A stretch of 12,429 nt of DNA from CAYGUK01 sp964352985 (GTDB lineage: Bacteria; Pseudomonadota; Gammaproteobacteria; JAHCLG01). The stretch lies in NCBI GenBank assembly GCA_964352985.1, contig CAYGUK010000113.1, positions 1 through 12,429 on the forward strand, read 5' to 3'. Under the pieces are notes generated by a model. That model saw nothing but the letters and a program-made list of their open reading frames with translations, had not been told where the DNA came from and ran no database searches. Positions 1 through 7,045 of the stretch are shown piece by piece (the first letter of the stretch is position 1; every line of letters starts with the position of its first letter). Made by a program: the position numbers and the translations under genes.

Positions 1-8
1 ATTAACAT
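1..8 (-). CDS. tnpB: IS66 tnpB, first codons only (runs off left edge)
   Basis: An ATG at 8-6 on the minus strand overlaps the stop codon of the upstream tnpA remnant (TAA at 4-2) and opens with Met-Leu. The second IS66 copy in this window has the same arrangement: its tnpB starts just past the end of tnpA and also begins Met-Leu. Only two full codons are visible, so the call rests entirely on gene order in IS66 elements (tnpA-tnpB-tnpC) and on the overlap. Whether this copy is intact cannot be seen. Confidence 0.45.
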
Positions 9-354
9 CCCAAGACTCCCATCAGCTTTTGCAATGTTGTTTCATTAAAATTATCAGGAATGATGATGATGTGGCCGGCGCTTAATTGTAAACGGAGCGC
101 CTTTGGATTGAGCGGGGTAGCAACAAGCTCAGATTTTATAGGTGTGATTTCACTAAAGGTCAGTTCAGTTGTTTTTCGCTTATGTTTTGTTTGGGACATT
201 AACTGATATTGATAATATTTAAATTGATGAACGTTCAAATCGTGTTGTTTGCAATAGGATACCGCTGTGATTTTTTCTTGATGCCATTACTTTAGATGGG
301 TTTGCCAGTAACTTTTTTTTCGACAAGTTTTTGTTGATAAGAGGTTTCTTCCAT
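2..354 (-). pseudogene. tnpA: IS66-family accessory protein TnpA, frameshifted and with a stop codon
   Basis: IS66 elements carry a small accessory gene tnpA upstream of tnpB and the transposase gene tnpC. The C-terminal two thirds (from about 286 down to 2) read WHQEKITAVSYCKQHDL and end in the usual amphipathic tail with IIIPDNFNETTLQKLM, which matches the family's C-terminal pattern. I place the original start at the ATG at 354-352 (MEETSYQQKLVEKK). From there the frame is lost in a run of eight A on the coding strand (T run at 313-320). One more A would continue into SYWQTHLK, followed by an in-frame TAA at 289-287 and then WHQEK. The gene is therefore broken twice, by a homopolymer slip and by a probable Gln-to-stop change. 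Its upstream end abuts the IS3 fragment, so the element's left terminus is missing. The family call is firm; the exact start is an inference. Confidence 0.75.
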
Positions 355-410
355 TTGGTAATTTCCTCAATTTTGAATTGAGAACATAGCTTCTTATTTA
401 GCTTCATTTT

Positions 411-1031
411 TTGCAACCAGGTCGATTGTCGGTGGGTTACCTAAATATCAGGATAAAACCTCGAAAACGACTACCGTCTGGCGATGCTAAAATCATGGTT
501 CAACCCACTTTGAAAAATAGTTGTTGGTCGATGGATTTTATGTCAGACGCCCTTGTCTGCGGAAGACGATTTAGAACGTTCAATGTGATTGATCATTATA
601 ATCGTGAAGCATTATTCATAAAAGCAAGCAGATCGTTAACATCAAAATATATCACCAGGTTACTCGATGAGATGACAGCAATGAGAAGCTACCCAGAAAT
701 GATCAGAAGTGATAATGGATCTCAGTTCCGTTCTGCCCATTTTATAAAATGGGCAGAGCGACATAATATTCTATTGAATTTTATTCAACCAGGAAAGCCA
801 ACACAGAATGATCTTATTGAACGATTTAATAAAACATTTAGAGAAGATATTTTAGACATGAACTTATTTTATAATCTTAAAGAAGTTAACCAATTAGCGA
901 GTCAATGACGCCATGAGTATAATTTTGAAAGACCTCATCAATCACTTGCTGGATTAACGCCAAATGAATTTGACAGGAGAAGAGATAATAATCTTGATCT
1001 GTTTAACAACAGTAATTCTATTTTTGAGTAG
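411..1031 (+). pseudogene. IS3-family transposase (OrfB), 5'-truncated, internal stop
   Basis: This is the C-terminal rve/integrase part of an IS3-family transposase. Counting from the ATG at 411, the catalytic triad is visible: Asp42 in WSMDF, Asp101 in RSDNGSQF and Glu137 in LIERFN. The spacing is D-35-E, as expected. The order RIKPRKRL, then SMDF, then FIQPGKP, resembles the IS407/IS2-like branch. The frame is stopped by TGA at 906-908 and continues directly with RHEYNFERPHQSL and LTPNEF to a natural TAG at 1029-1031. In relatives a Trp precedes this R-x-E-Y-N motif, so the TGA is most simply a TGG-to-TGA change. The N-terminal helix-turn-helix part and the orfA partner are missing. Recognisable homology begins near 438, and the first nine or so residues are probably junction sequence. 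Protein lengths above use an arbitrary start. Confidence 0.88.
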
Positions 1032-1053
1032 TCTTAATTATGGGGGGTTTACA
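1031..1053 (+). repeat. Probable right terminal inverted repeat of the IS3 fragment
   Basis: Right after the transposase stop codon lies TTATGGGGGGTTTACA, ending at 1053. Read inward it begins TGTAAACCCCCC, which has the 5'-TG end typical of IS3-family termini and the usual position 20-25 bases beyond orfB. No matching left end occurs near 411, consistent with the 5' truncation. The exact outer base is an estimate. Confidence 0.45.
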
Positions 1054-1381
1054 AAGTGACTTTTTTAAATTATCTGGACTCTTTCTGCTATTGCTTTTAT
1101 CTGTTCTGCTCTAGGATGTTAAAATTTTTTACTCTTCCAATTTCTAATATTTATAGTAACTGAAAGAGTGTGGCCTTATTTTTAATCTTATTTACTAGTA
1201 AAATGTAATACCAATTCAATCACACTTTATTATGTTAACCACTTTGATAAGAGCAGCATAATTATTATTCAGGCACTTCGGTGCTGAAAATTATGTGTCG
1301 TTAATTTTCGAGTCGTCAGCTTTTCTCTTTATGGTGAAAAAATATATCAGGTAAAAGACAAGCCTAATTTCCTTTTGGACT
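1054..1381. other. Intergenic region, no gene recognised
   Basis: This AT-rich stretch lies between the IS3 fragment and the 3' end of the membrane-protein gene. All frames are cut by frequent stops and I recognise no protein motif. The only structure I see is the hairpin at 1257-1295, listed separately. Confidence 0.6.
1257..1295. other. Imperfect hairpin with TTCG loop
   Basis: CATAATT at 1257-1263 pairs with AATTATG at 1289-1295, and inside it CAG-G-CAC pairs with GTG-CTG around a TTCG tetraloop, with one bulged G and an unpaired ATTA on the left arm. It lies about 90 bases beyond the stop codon of the minus-strand membrane-protein gene. It could act as a transcript end or protective hairpin, but no T run follows on either strand, so I do not call it a terminator. 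Confidence 0.4.
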
Positions 1382-3040
1382 TTATCGAATTGATCTTGTA
1401 AAATTTTTCTCACCTTCGGTTGTTAATGCTTTATTTGTCTTAGTTTTCGAGCTTATTTTATGATTAGCCTGTTCGGATAATTTATTAGAATATTGTCCAA
1501 TAAGGAAAGCTGAAGTTTCTTTTGAACGAAAGTATCCTAGGAACGTCATTCCTGCTTTAATATTGGTGCGTAATGATAGTAATACAAATCCGAGAATCAT
1601 AAAAAAGATTAGCTCATAAATAAATCGAGTGCCTAATAAGACTACATCCTTCGCTCTTAGTAAAAATATGGGAGCTAAAGCCAAACTAGGAAATAAAAAT
1701 AAGATCGGGAATAAATCACGATAATCCGTTAAATATCCACCATTACGATTAATAATATAACTAAAATAAATCAAAAACCATGTATATAAAATAGCATAAT
1801 GGTAATAATATTCACGTTCAACATCATCATTCCTTCTGTCTCGCCAATAAAATAATGCCATAGGAATAATCAATATTGTAGCCAATACAACAAATACTTT
1901 TTGTACTGAACCATGCAAAACGATTAAATGCCACCAACCTGCAATATTAGGGAATGCATGATAACGAGGCTGGTTATATACATTCCCGATCCCATAGATT
2001 GGTATAAATTTTTCGATAGCATGAACATAATGCCAAAAATTTACTAAATGAAAAGGTGCAAAAATAAAAAACCCAAAACAAAAAGCTAAAACGACAACAA
2101 AAATAATTGAAGATACTAGATTAAAATATTTTGCAAGTGACATTTTATAATTTCTTTCATTAACTATGACATTCCTTGCATAAAGAAAAAACACAACAGC
2201 AATGATTGGCAAAAGTAGTTGCCCAGATAGTTTAGCGCCAAAAGAAAGTCCAGCAAATAATGAAGAATAGAATAATAAATCAGAAGACTTATTTTCAACA
2301 AAGAGTAATAAACTAAATAATGAAATCATAATAAATAGTAATTGAAATCCATCTGGTTTATTAATCGCTAATAAAGTTGAAAAGACAGACGGATCCAGAA
2401 AAGCAAAAGCACCGATTAAACACATTAAAAATAGTGATTTTGAGAATTTATAAGTGATTAATTGGGCAAAATAGACACAAAGCCAAGCCACTGTTAGATA
2501 ATAGACTCGCATCATGAAATTGATTGTTGCAACATCTATTCCCACAAAATGGTTAACAACTTTCGCCATAAAAGCAATCGGTAAGAAAGTCATCCCTCCT
2601 TGCAATGTCGAAATATTTATATGTGGAGAGGTTATAATTTGATGAATTTTACTGAGAATAATAGCTTCATTATGACTATAAACTTGTATCGCTTTTAAAG
2701 AACCTAATAAACGGGTCGTAGCAGGGATCGAAAGTATAACCCAAAATGAAGAAATTAATATTGCTACTATATAAACAGACTTTGGAATATTCCAACTTAT
2801 TGAATGCGAAGATGTAAATAATTCTGATTCAGCTAAAGCATTTTTTAAACACCATGCACCAAGGATTGAAGCTAGGAATGTTGATATACCAATTAAATCA
2901 TTTCTTGTTGCCTGATGTGAATGAAAATACAGTATACTAATAACAAAACCTAGGAATATTAAAGTAGCGTATATTGCGTATTGAGAAAGAAAGAATCTTC
3001 TAATACTTGAATTAACCATCAAAATGTTGTCGTTGTTCAA
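1382..3040 (-). CDS. Polytopic membrane protein, probable GT-C fold glycosyltransferase
   Basis: A 552-residue, strongly hydrophobic protein with about ten to twelve predicted membrane segments. They include residues 21-40, 48-65, 88-106, 150-166, 180-195, 201-222, 232-249, 257-288, 308-335, 380-397, 415-430, 441-462 and 472-490. The long first periplasmic loop carries SHNEAI (Glu125), in the place where lipid-linked-sugar glycosyltransferases of the PMT/ArnT/GT39 type have an acidic pair. GLSFGAKLSGQLLLP (264-278) resembles the ATKYT-LLLLP helix of these families. The C-terminal 60 residues are polar and rich in Lys, Ser and Thr. By family it would move a sugar from a polyprenyl carrier to an acceptor on the periplasmic side; donor and acceptor are unknown. 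The start is taken as TTG at 3040 because AGGGAAG lies just upstream. The ATG at residue 8 (3019) has no such site. An alternative is a DUF-type membrane protein without catalytic activity, since only one of the two acidic residues is seen. Confidence 0.72.
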   Translation of the reverse strand: MNNDNILMVNSSIRRFFLSQYAIYATLIFLGFVISILYFHSHQATRNDLIGISTFLASILGAWCLKNALAESELFTSSHSISWNIPKSVYIVAILISSFWVILSIPATTRLLGSLKAIQVYSHNEAIILSKIHQIITSPHINISTLQGGMTFLPIAFMAKVVNHFVGIDVATINFMMRVYYLTVAWLCVYFAQLITYKFSKSLFLMCLIGAFAFLDPSVFSTLLAINKPDGFQLLFIMISLFSLLLFVENKSSDLLFYSSLFAGLSFGAKLSGQLLLPIIAVVFFLYARNVIVNERNYKMSLAKYFNLVSSIIFVVVLAFCFGFFIFAPFHLVNFWHYVHAIEKFIPIYGIGNVYNQPRYHAFPNIAGWWHLIVLHGSVQKVFVVLATILIIPMALFYWRDRRNDDVEREYYYHYAILYTWFLIYFSYIINRNGGYLTDYRDLFPILFLFPSLALAPIFLLRAKDVVLLGTRFIYELIFFMILGFVLLSLRTNIKAGMTFLGYFRSKETSAFLIGQYSNKLSEQANHKISSKTKTNKALTTEGEKNFTRSIR

Positions 3041-4075
3041 CTTTCTTCCCTTTCTAATATATTTAAATATCGACCTGTAGATACAATTAATTCTCTTTAT
3101 TCAAGAATAATTCTTTACTTTAAGCCATATCTAATTCTGACAAATATGGCAAATTATACATGAGGTATACTCAAATAAAAGTGAAATCGTCAAAACAAAA
3201 AACAATTATGGGTGCATAATATGGCCATCTTCCCAATGATCTTGCAGGTGCAGAGGCATTAGGTGCCCATATAAAAATATGGTGAACAGCTCTTGCATCT
3301 CGCCTAGAACTTTATCAGTAATCTAACAGTTATGATATAACTCTACAGCGAAAACAGTCTGCCATTAAGAGGCTCTTTTATCTTGGAATATTCAGTTGAG
3401 TCTTACTGCTTAACTGACACGGCTCTTTAACAGCTTATTCCATTATTATCCTAGCTTTTATCGATTACAGTTATCCGACAGGCTAAGACGAACTATGATG
3501 CCCAACATCCTCCGATACTATAACAATGTAAAATTAAGTTTGACTGGATTATTCCATTGACATTGGGGTGCAATTATTGGAGAAATGATTAATGTCCCAG
3601 TTAGATAATATAATGTCATAGTGATTGTTAAAGTATCGTTACTCGAATATAAATAAGGTTAACCCATCGTTAATGTGGTTCTATAGTTACTATCGGCAGT
3701 GGTTATTGAAAAAATGAAAAATAAGATAACTGGAAACATCAAGATCTTTTTAGACTATTTATTCATCATCACCAACTCATAAAAATATATTATTTTAAAT
3801 GATACACTCAATAATTTATCATAGCGATTTTTTACTTCCTTGAAAGATTTAATTATTAATCTCTACTTTTCAAAGCGTTCAGCGAGTACGAATATTTCTT
3901 TAATTCAACTAAATTATATTTCTCCAACATTTATTTTATGAAGAGGAAATCGCTATAAGTCAAAACCTTAATAAGCGAAAATTAAATAGGCTTTGTATCA
4001 AGTGTAATATTTTCTAACTTCTCGAATGAAATCAAACAATTACAAAAGTAGCGAAATGAATGCCTTTTAGTTAAA
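3041..4075. other. Long intergenic region with traces of decayed coding sequence
   Basis: About 1 kb separates two divergent glycosyltransferase-type genes with no intact ORF between them. It should contain both of their promoters, but I could not single out convincing -35/-10 pairs in such AT-rich sequence. Part of it reads like broken protein (see the entry at 3205-3402). A minus-strand reading 3739-3518 starts with a signal-peptide-like MFPVILFFIFSITTADSN and has one stop at 3661-3659, but it is short enough to be chance. I see no RNA gene or IS terminus here. Confidence 0.55.
3205..3402 (+). pseudogene. Possible remnant of an unidentified protein gene
   Basis: One plus-strand frame gives protein-like segments split by stops: YGHLPNDLAGAEALGAHIKIW, then TALASRLELYQ, then SNSYDITLQRKQSAIKRLF, each separated by a single TGA or TAA. 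The part around 3220-3310 is also less AT-rich than its surroundings. The composition (Ala/Leu-rich helices followed by Lys/Arg) looks like real protein, but I cannot name a family. Open runs of 14-29 codons are not statistically remarkable. The opposite strand also has an open frame here, so the strand could be wrong. Confidence 0.25.
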
Positions 4076-5341
4076 ATGAAGCCTTTTAATAATTGCTATT
4101 TATACATGAATATACTTTTTCTTTCCGATTGCTTTCCTCCCGAAGTGAATGCCTGTGCCTCAAGAGTATTCGAGCGTGCTATTTACTGGGTCAATCAAGG
4201 AAATACTGTTACCGTTGTCACATCTGCACCCAATGGAAATGGCCATCTCTATCAGGGTTACAAAAATCACTGGCGTAAAGTTGATATTATTGAAGGAATA
4301 AAAGTAATTCGTGTTAAAACTTATATTGCAAATAAGAAAAGTAAATACTTGCGAATTCTAGATCATATATCATATATGTTTAGTGCTTCATTATTCGGCC
4401 TTTTTGTCAAAAAACCTGACATCATCGTTGCAACTTCACCACAGTTTTTTACAGCCTGTGCTGGATGGTTGCTCTCTTTTTTTAAACGAAAACCTTACGT
4501 ACTTGAGTTAAGTGATTTATGGCCCAAATCGATTATTGCTGTTGGGGCAATGAAACGTAACAGCGCAATTAAGATTATCGAAAAAATAGAATTATTTTTA
4601 TACCATCGTGCAAATACAGTTATTACGTCAACCTACTCTTTTAATCTCGATTTAATTTCACGAGGTATCAGCCCTGATAAAATTATTCATATAATTAATG
4701 GTGTAGAATTAAATAAATTCAAACCGAATAAGAAAAACACTGACTTGGCTAATTTATATAAATTAGATAATAAATTCATTATTGGTTATATTGGTACTCT
4801 CGGAATGGCGCAGGGTCTTGATATTTTCATTAAAGCAATTGAATTATTACAAAATCACCCGCATTTACATTTTATTCTGGTTGGGGAAGGTGTGGAAAAA
4901 TCAAGTCTTATAAAACAAACCAAAGACTTAAAAAACATTACTTTCATCCCACAACAAGAGAAAAATAATATCGCAAAATTTTGGGACTTATGTGATGTCG
5001 CTGCGGTTTGTCTTAAAAACAATCCCACATTTAGTGAAGTCATTCCCTCTAAAATTTTTGAAGCGATGGCGATGGAAAAGCCTATCATTTACATAGGTCC
5101 AGAAGGCGAAGCTTCGAAAATAATAGAAAAGCATCAAATAGGACAAACTATTTTAGACTCAGATCCAAAAAATATTGGCAACTCAATGCTAAATTTATAC
5201 GCTAATCCGAAACAACTTGAAAACTACGCAATAAATTGTCGAAACTCAGTGGATCAATATTCCAGAGAAAAACAAGCCAATCTAATGTTAGATGTGTTGA
5301 GTTCTGTTTTATCGCCATCTAAAGCAATAAAAACAGAATAA
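4076..5341 (+). CDS. WbuB-like glycosyltransferase, GT4 family
   Basis: A 421-residue GT-B fold glycosyltransferase, cytoplasmic and probably membrane-associated, expected to add an (amino) sugar to undecaprenyl-linked O-antigen or capsule repeat units. The N-terminal domain opens with MNILFLSDCFPPEVNACASRV, typical of the WbuB/WcaI group (residues 11-31), and carries LELSDLWP (143-150). The C-terminal domain starts near 234 with IIGYIGTLGMAQGLD and contains FILVGEGVEK. The donor-binding region EVIPSKIFEAMAMEKP (321-336), followed by GPEGEASKIIEKHQIG, holds the E-x7-E-type acidic pair and the PSKIFE signature of the subfamily. The family's usual start matches the ATG at 4106, so the first ten residues (from 4076) are doubtful. 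Neither start has a clear ribosome binding site. WbuB itself transfers N-acetyl-L-fucosamine in E. coli O26, but the sugar specificity here is unknown. It stands alone on the plus strand with decayed DNA on both sides. Confidence 0.88.
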   Translation: MKPFNNCYLYMNILFLSDCFPPEVNACASRVFERAIYWVNQGNTVTVVTSAPNGNGHLYQGYKNHWRKVDIIEGIKVIRVKTYIANKKSKYLRILDHISYMFSASLFGLFVKKPDIIVATSPQFFTACAGWLLSFFKRKPYVLELSDLWPKSIIAVGAMKRNSAIKIIEKIELFLYHRANTVITSTYSFNLDLISRGISPDKIIHIINGVELNKFKPNKKNTDLANLYKLDNKFIIGYIGTLGMAQGLDIFIKAIELLQNHPHLHFILVGEGVEKSSLIKQTKDLKNITFIPQQEKNNIAKFWDLCDVAAVCLKNNPTFSEVIPSKIFEAMAMEKPIIYIGPEGEASKIIEKHQIGQTILDSDPKNIGNSMLNLYANPKQLENYAINCRNSVDQYSREKQANLMLDVLSSVLSPSKAIKTE

Positions 5342-5347
5342 CATTGA

Positions 5348-5608
5348 TTAAATAACGACAGCTTACAAGCAGGTGAAAAACGAACTTATTCTAAAGCTTA
5401 TTTGCTGAAAGTGAACAAGGCAATGATTTTAGCCCAGTAACTTGATAGCACAACAGATGCTGTAATTGATGAATTTAGAATTGATGCTAGTACACCAACC
5501 GCTTTAGATAGTTCTGATAATCAAACTCCTGAGGTAGTACAGTATAAAGATGCAAAAGAATTTTTGGAGGTTCGACAAATGGCTGAGCGTTATCGTAAAC
5601 GGAGTTAA
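5348..5608 (+). pseudogene. Stop-interrupted reading frame, family not recognised
   Basis: One frame runs from the TTA at 5348 to a stop at 5606-5608 with a single internal TAA at 5438-5440, and both halves read like protein. The first half includes SLQAGEKRTYSKAYLLKV. The second includes STTDAVIDEFRIDAST and ends in a helical KDAKEFLEVRQMAERYRKRS. No start codon with a binding site is visible and the 5' end is lost in the intergenic DNA after the glycosyltransferase gene. Because a translated-looking small ORF follows 43 bases later in the same direction, the two may be neighbours from one lost mobile element. I cannot assign a function. Confidence 0.35.
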
Positions 5609-5651
5609 CTAGATAAACCTATTTGCTAAAGGATGAAAGCAGGAGTACAAA

Positions 5652-5717
5652 ATGGCCAGGCAAGGAAAAGCGAAAGTATTAAACGATGACACCGTCAAGT
5701 TAATTACGGACAAATAA
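5652..5717 (+). pseudogene. 21-codon ORF, perhaps the start of a lost recombinase gene
   Basis: The ATG at 5652 is preceded by AGGAG seven bases upstream, the clearest ribosome binding site in this part of the window. The ORF (MARQGKAKVLND...) stops at 5715-5717. Its opening resembles the N-termini of some tyrosine-type site-specific recombinases (short basic start followed by a K-V-L-[ST/N]-D helix cap), but 21 residues are too few to be sure. No continuation of such a gene follows in any frame, so it looks like a 5' end severed by a rearrangement. An independent micro-protein is a less likely alternative. Confidence 0.3.
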
Positions 5718-5856
5718 AAAAGTGGTAAATTCGAGTTATTTCAAGCTCAATAATATACTTAAAGTGGGTTAGAGAAGTTATATTCTTGCAATTACATCCA
5801 ATAACCATAGTGCATCTACCCAGCATGATGTTTAATTTTCAAATAACTTGACGGTG
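5690..5856. repeat. 13-base-class inverted repeat pair flanking about 140 bases
   Basis: CACCGTCAAGTTA at 5690-5702 and TAACTTGACGGTG at 5844-5856 are exact reverse complements. The left copy lies inside the small truncated ORF and the right copy lies at the beginning of the recognisable tnpC remnant. The enclosed DNA has no coding content that I recognise. The pair could mark a rearrangement junction or element ends; chance identity is possible. Confidence 0.5.
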
Positions 5857-6106
5857 CCGCCTGGAGAGAACATTGAATATTCCAATTAGAGGAAGGCGAA
5901 CGTGGTTATTTTATAAAACAGGCTATGGTGCAATGATTGGCGGTGTGCTAACCAGTGTGATCCATACCTGTGCCTTAGGTAATGAAAATCCTTTTCATTA
6001 CCTAACTGCACTGCAAAAATATAAAAACCAAATTATTAAAAAGCCTAAAAAATGGTTGCCGTGGAACTACCGACAACAACTTGCTAAGTTAACATTAACA
6101 GCTTAA
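5851..6106 (+). pseudogene. tnpC: IS66-family transposase TnpC, C-terminal fragment
   Basis: Only the last about 80 residues of an IS66 transposase (normally about 500) remain. The segment LERTLNIPIRGRRTWLFYKT aligns with the family motif ERALRPIALGRKNWLF, so the Glu of LER (codon at 5865-5867) is probably the third residue of the DDE triad. It is followed by IHTCALGNENPFHYLTALQ and WLPWNYRQQLAKL, the standard C-terminus. Just upstream the frame is closed by a TGA. Reading the bases 5851-5860 in another frame gives D-G-A-A, resembling the IDNNAAER motif, so a small insertion probably broke the frame there. The rest of tnpC is absent. Its 3' end overlaps the 3' end of the oppositely oriented tnpB, so it does not belong to that copy in its present arrangement. 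Confidence 0.8.
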
Positions 6107-6461
6107 TTACTTTGATAAACTGCCGCCAATCATCAGGGACTGCACTTAATCGTGGATCACCCTGTGCTAATAACACTTGTAATTTAGCTGAAGATATCGA
6201 ATAAGTATTTTCTTCTATTTTTGGCCACCATTTTAGCTGACCTTTAGAAAATCGTTTTTGACATAGCCAAAATCCATTACCATCATAAACTAAAATCTTG
6301 ACCGATGTCCTTGCACGATTAACAAAAATAAAGATAGTACCTGAAAATGGATCGATCAATAACTACTGTTTACAAACTGCTTTTAGTGAATCAATTCCCT
6401 TACGAAAATCCTGCGGCTCTACTGCCAATAATAAGCGATGCTGAGGGGTGATCTGTAACAT
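6084..6461 (-). pseudogene. tnpB: IS66-family TnpB (Orf2), one internal stop
   Basis: From the ATG at 6461-6459 the frame reads MLQITPQHRLLLAVEPQDFRKGIDSL. It is stopped by TAG at codon 33 (6365-6363) and continues as LLIDPFSGTIFIFVNRA and then YDGNGFWLCQKRF. This is the complete IS66 Orf2 pattern (FRKGID, DPFSG-x-IF-x-F, DGxGFWL, KRxxxG). The stop replaces what is usually Gln or similar, so CAG-to-TAG is the simplest explanation. The natural end is probably near DDWRQFI, and the last nine residues before the TAG at 6086-6084 run into DNA shared with the converging tnpC fragment. Without suppression only the part after the stop could be made, and only from an internal start. The gene follows the intact tnpA by five bases. 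Confidence 0.85.
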
Positions 6462-6466
6462 CGCTA

Positions 6467-6889
6467 TTACCCTAGAAATTGTGCCATTAAAATCGACACA
6501 CTATTTTGACTAATATTTTTGATCTTCAAAACAACACCATCTGCTCGATGTATTTCTATGATATTTTCGATACTACTCGTATTACTTGATAACCTAATAT
6601 TAGAAAGTGGTTGTGCTTCTACAAATAATGGTGGTGGACTTTTAGATTTAGGATTAAGTTCAACCTTATTTATTCGTGCTTGTGTTCGTTTTAATTGTAG
6701 TAAATTGATACCCAAACATACCAATATATCTGATTTAGTATAGTGAGGTAGGATCTTGAATACTTGCTCCCATAATAAATCAGGTATTTTCCTTCTATTG
6801 CCCCGATTCTCACGCCAAGTGATAAATTCATTTTTTACATCTTCAAGTAATGGTATGGATTTAGTGATTGAATTACTCATTAATGACAC
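6467..6889 (-). CDS. tnpA: IS66-family accessory protein TnpA
   Basis: A 140-residue ORF placed directly upstream of an IS66 tnpB. The first half (WRENRGNRRKIPDLLWEQVF, then SKSDILVCLGI-like helices at residues 50-65, and LKR) matches the second common type of IS66 TnpA, in which a R-x-x-R-x-x-I/P-D-L-W segment precedes a helix-turn-helix-like stretch. The C-terminal part (IIEIHRADGVVLKI, then SVSILMAQFLG) is the conserved tail that follows the Pro/Ser-rich linker (81-88). TnpA is required together with TnpB for IS66 transposition in some studied elements, but its biochemical role is poorly defined. The frame is intact. It belongs to a different TnpA subtype from the broken copy at 2-354. With tnpB stopped and tnpC missing, the element cannot move by itself. 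Confidence 0.8.
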   Translation of the reverse strand: MSLMSNSITKSIPLLEDVKNEFITWRENRGNRRKIPDLLWEQVFKILPHYTKSDILVCLGINLLQLKRTQARINKVELNPKSKSPPPLFVEAQPLSNIRLSSNTSSIENIIEIHRADGVVLKIKNISQNSVSILMAQFLG

Positions 6890-7045
6890 CCTTTAAATAG
6901 TTGGATTTTGTCACAGTAGAGTAAATTAATTGCTTATTCGTTGTCACACATGCCCACCGAAACCACACGATTAAATTACAATTTCAAAAATCTCTATAAA
7001 TTTAGTGATAGCAAAAACAATACTTAAATAAATATTTAGCTTATT

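Noticed and set aside
219..416. 65-residue minus-strand ORF
   Set aside because: It overlaps the broken IS66 tnpA in a wrong frame; the recognisable TnpA protein is in the two other frames.
1201..1240. Possible insertion-sequence end around TAATACCAATTC
   Set aside because: No matching inverted copy or transposase fragment lies at a fitting distance.
3518..3739. Minus-strand reading with a signal-peptide-like start
   Set aside because: Only about 70 codons with an internal stop; open runs of this length are expected by chance in 1 kb of six frames and no motif follows.
4855..5088. 77-residue minus-strand ORF inside the WbuB-like gene
   Set aside because: Antisense shadow of a conserved glycosyltransferase domain.
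6519..6743. 74-residue plus-strand ORF
   Set aside because: Antisense shadow of the IS66 tnpA gene.
7010..7045. Possible terminator after the last gene of the minus-strand cluster
   Set aside because: The only stem is six A-T pairs and the T run is displaced, too weak to call.
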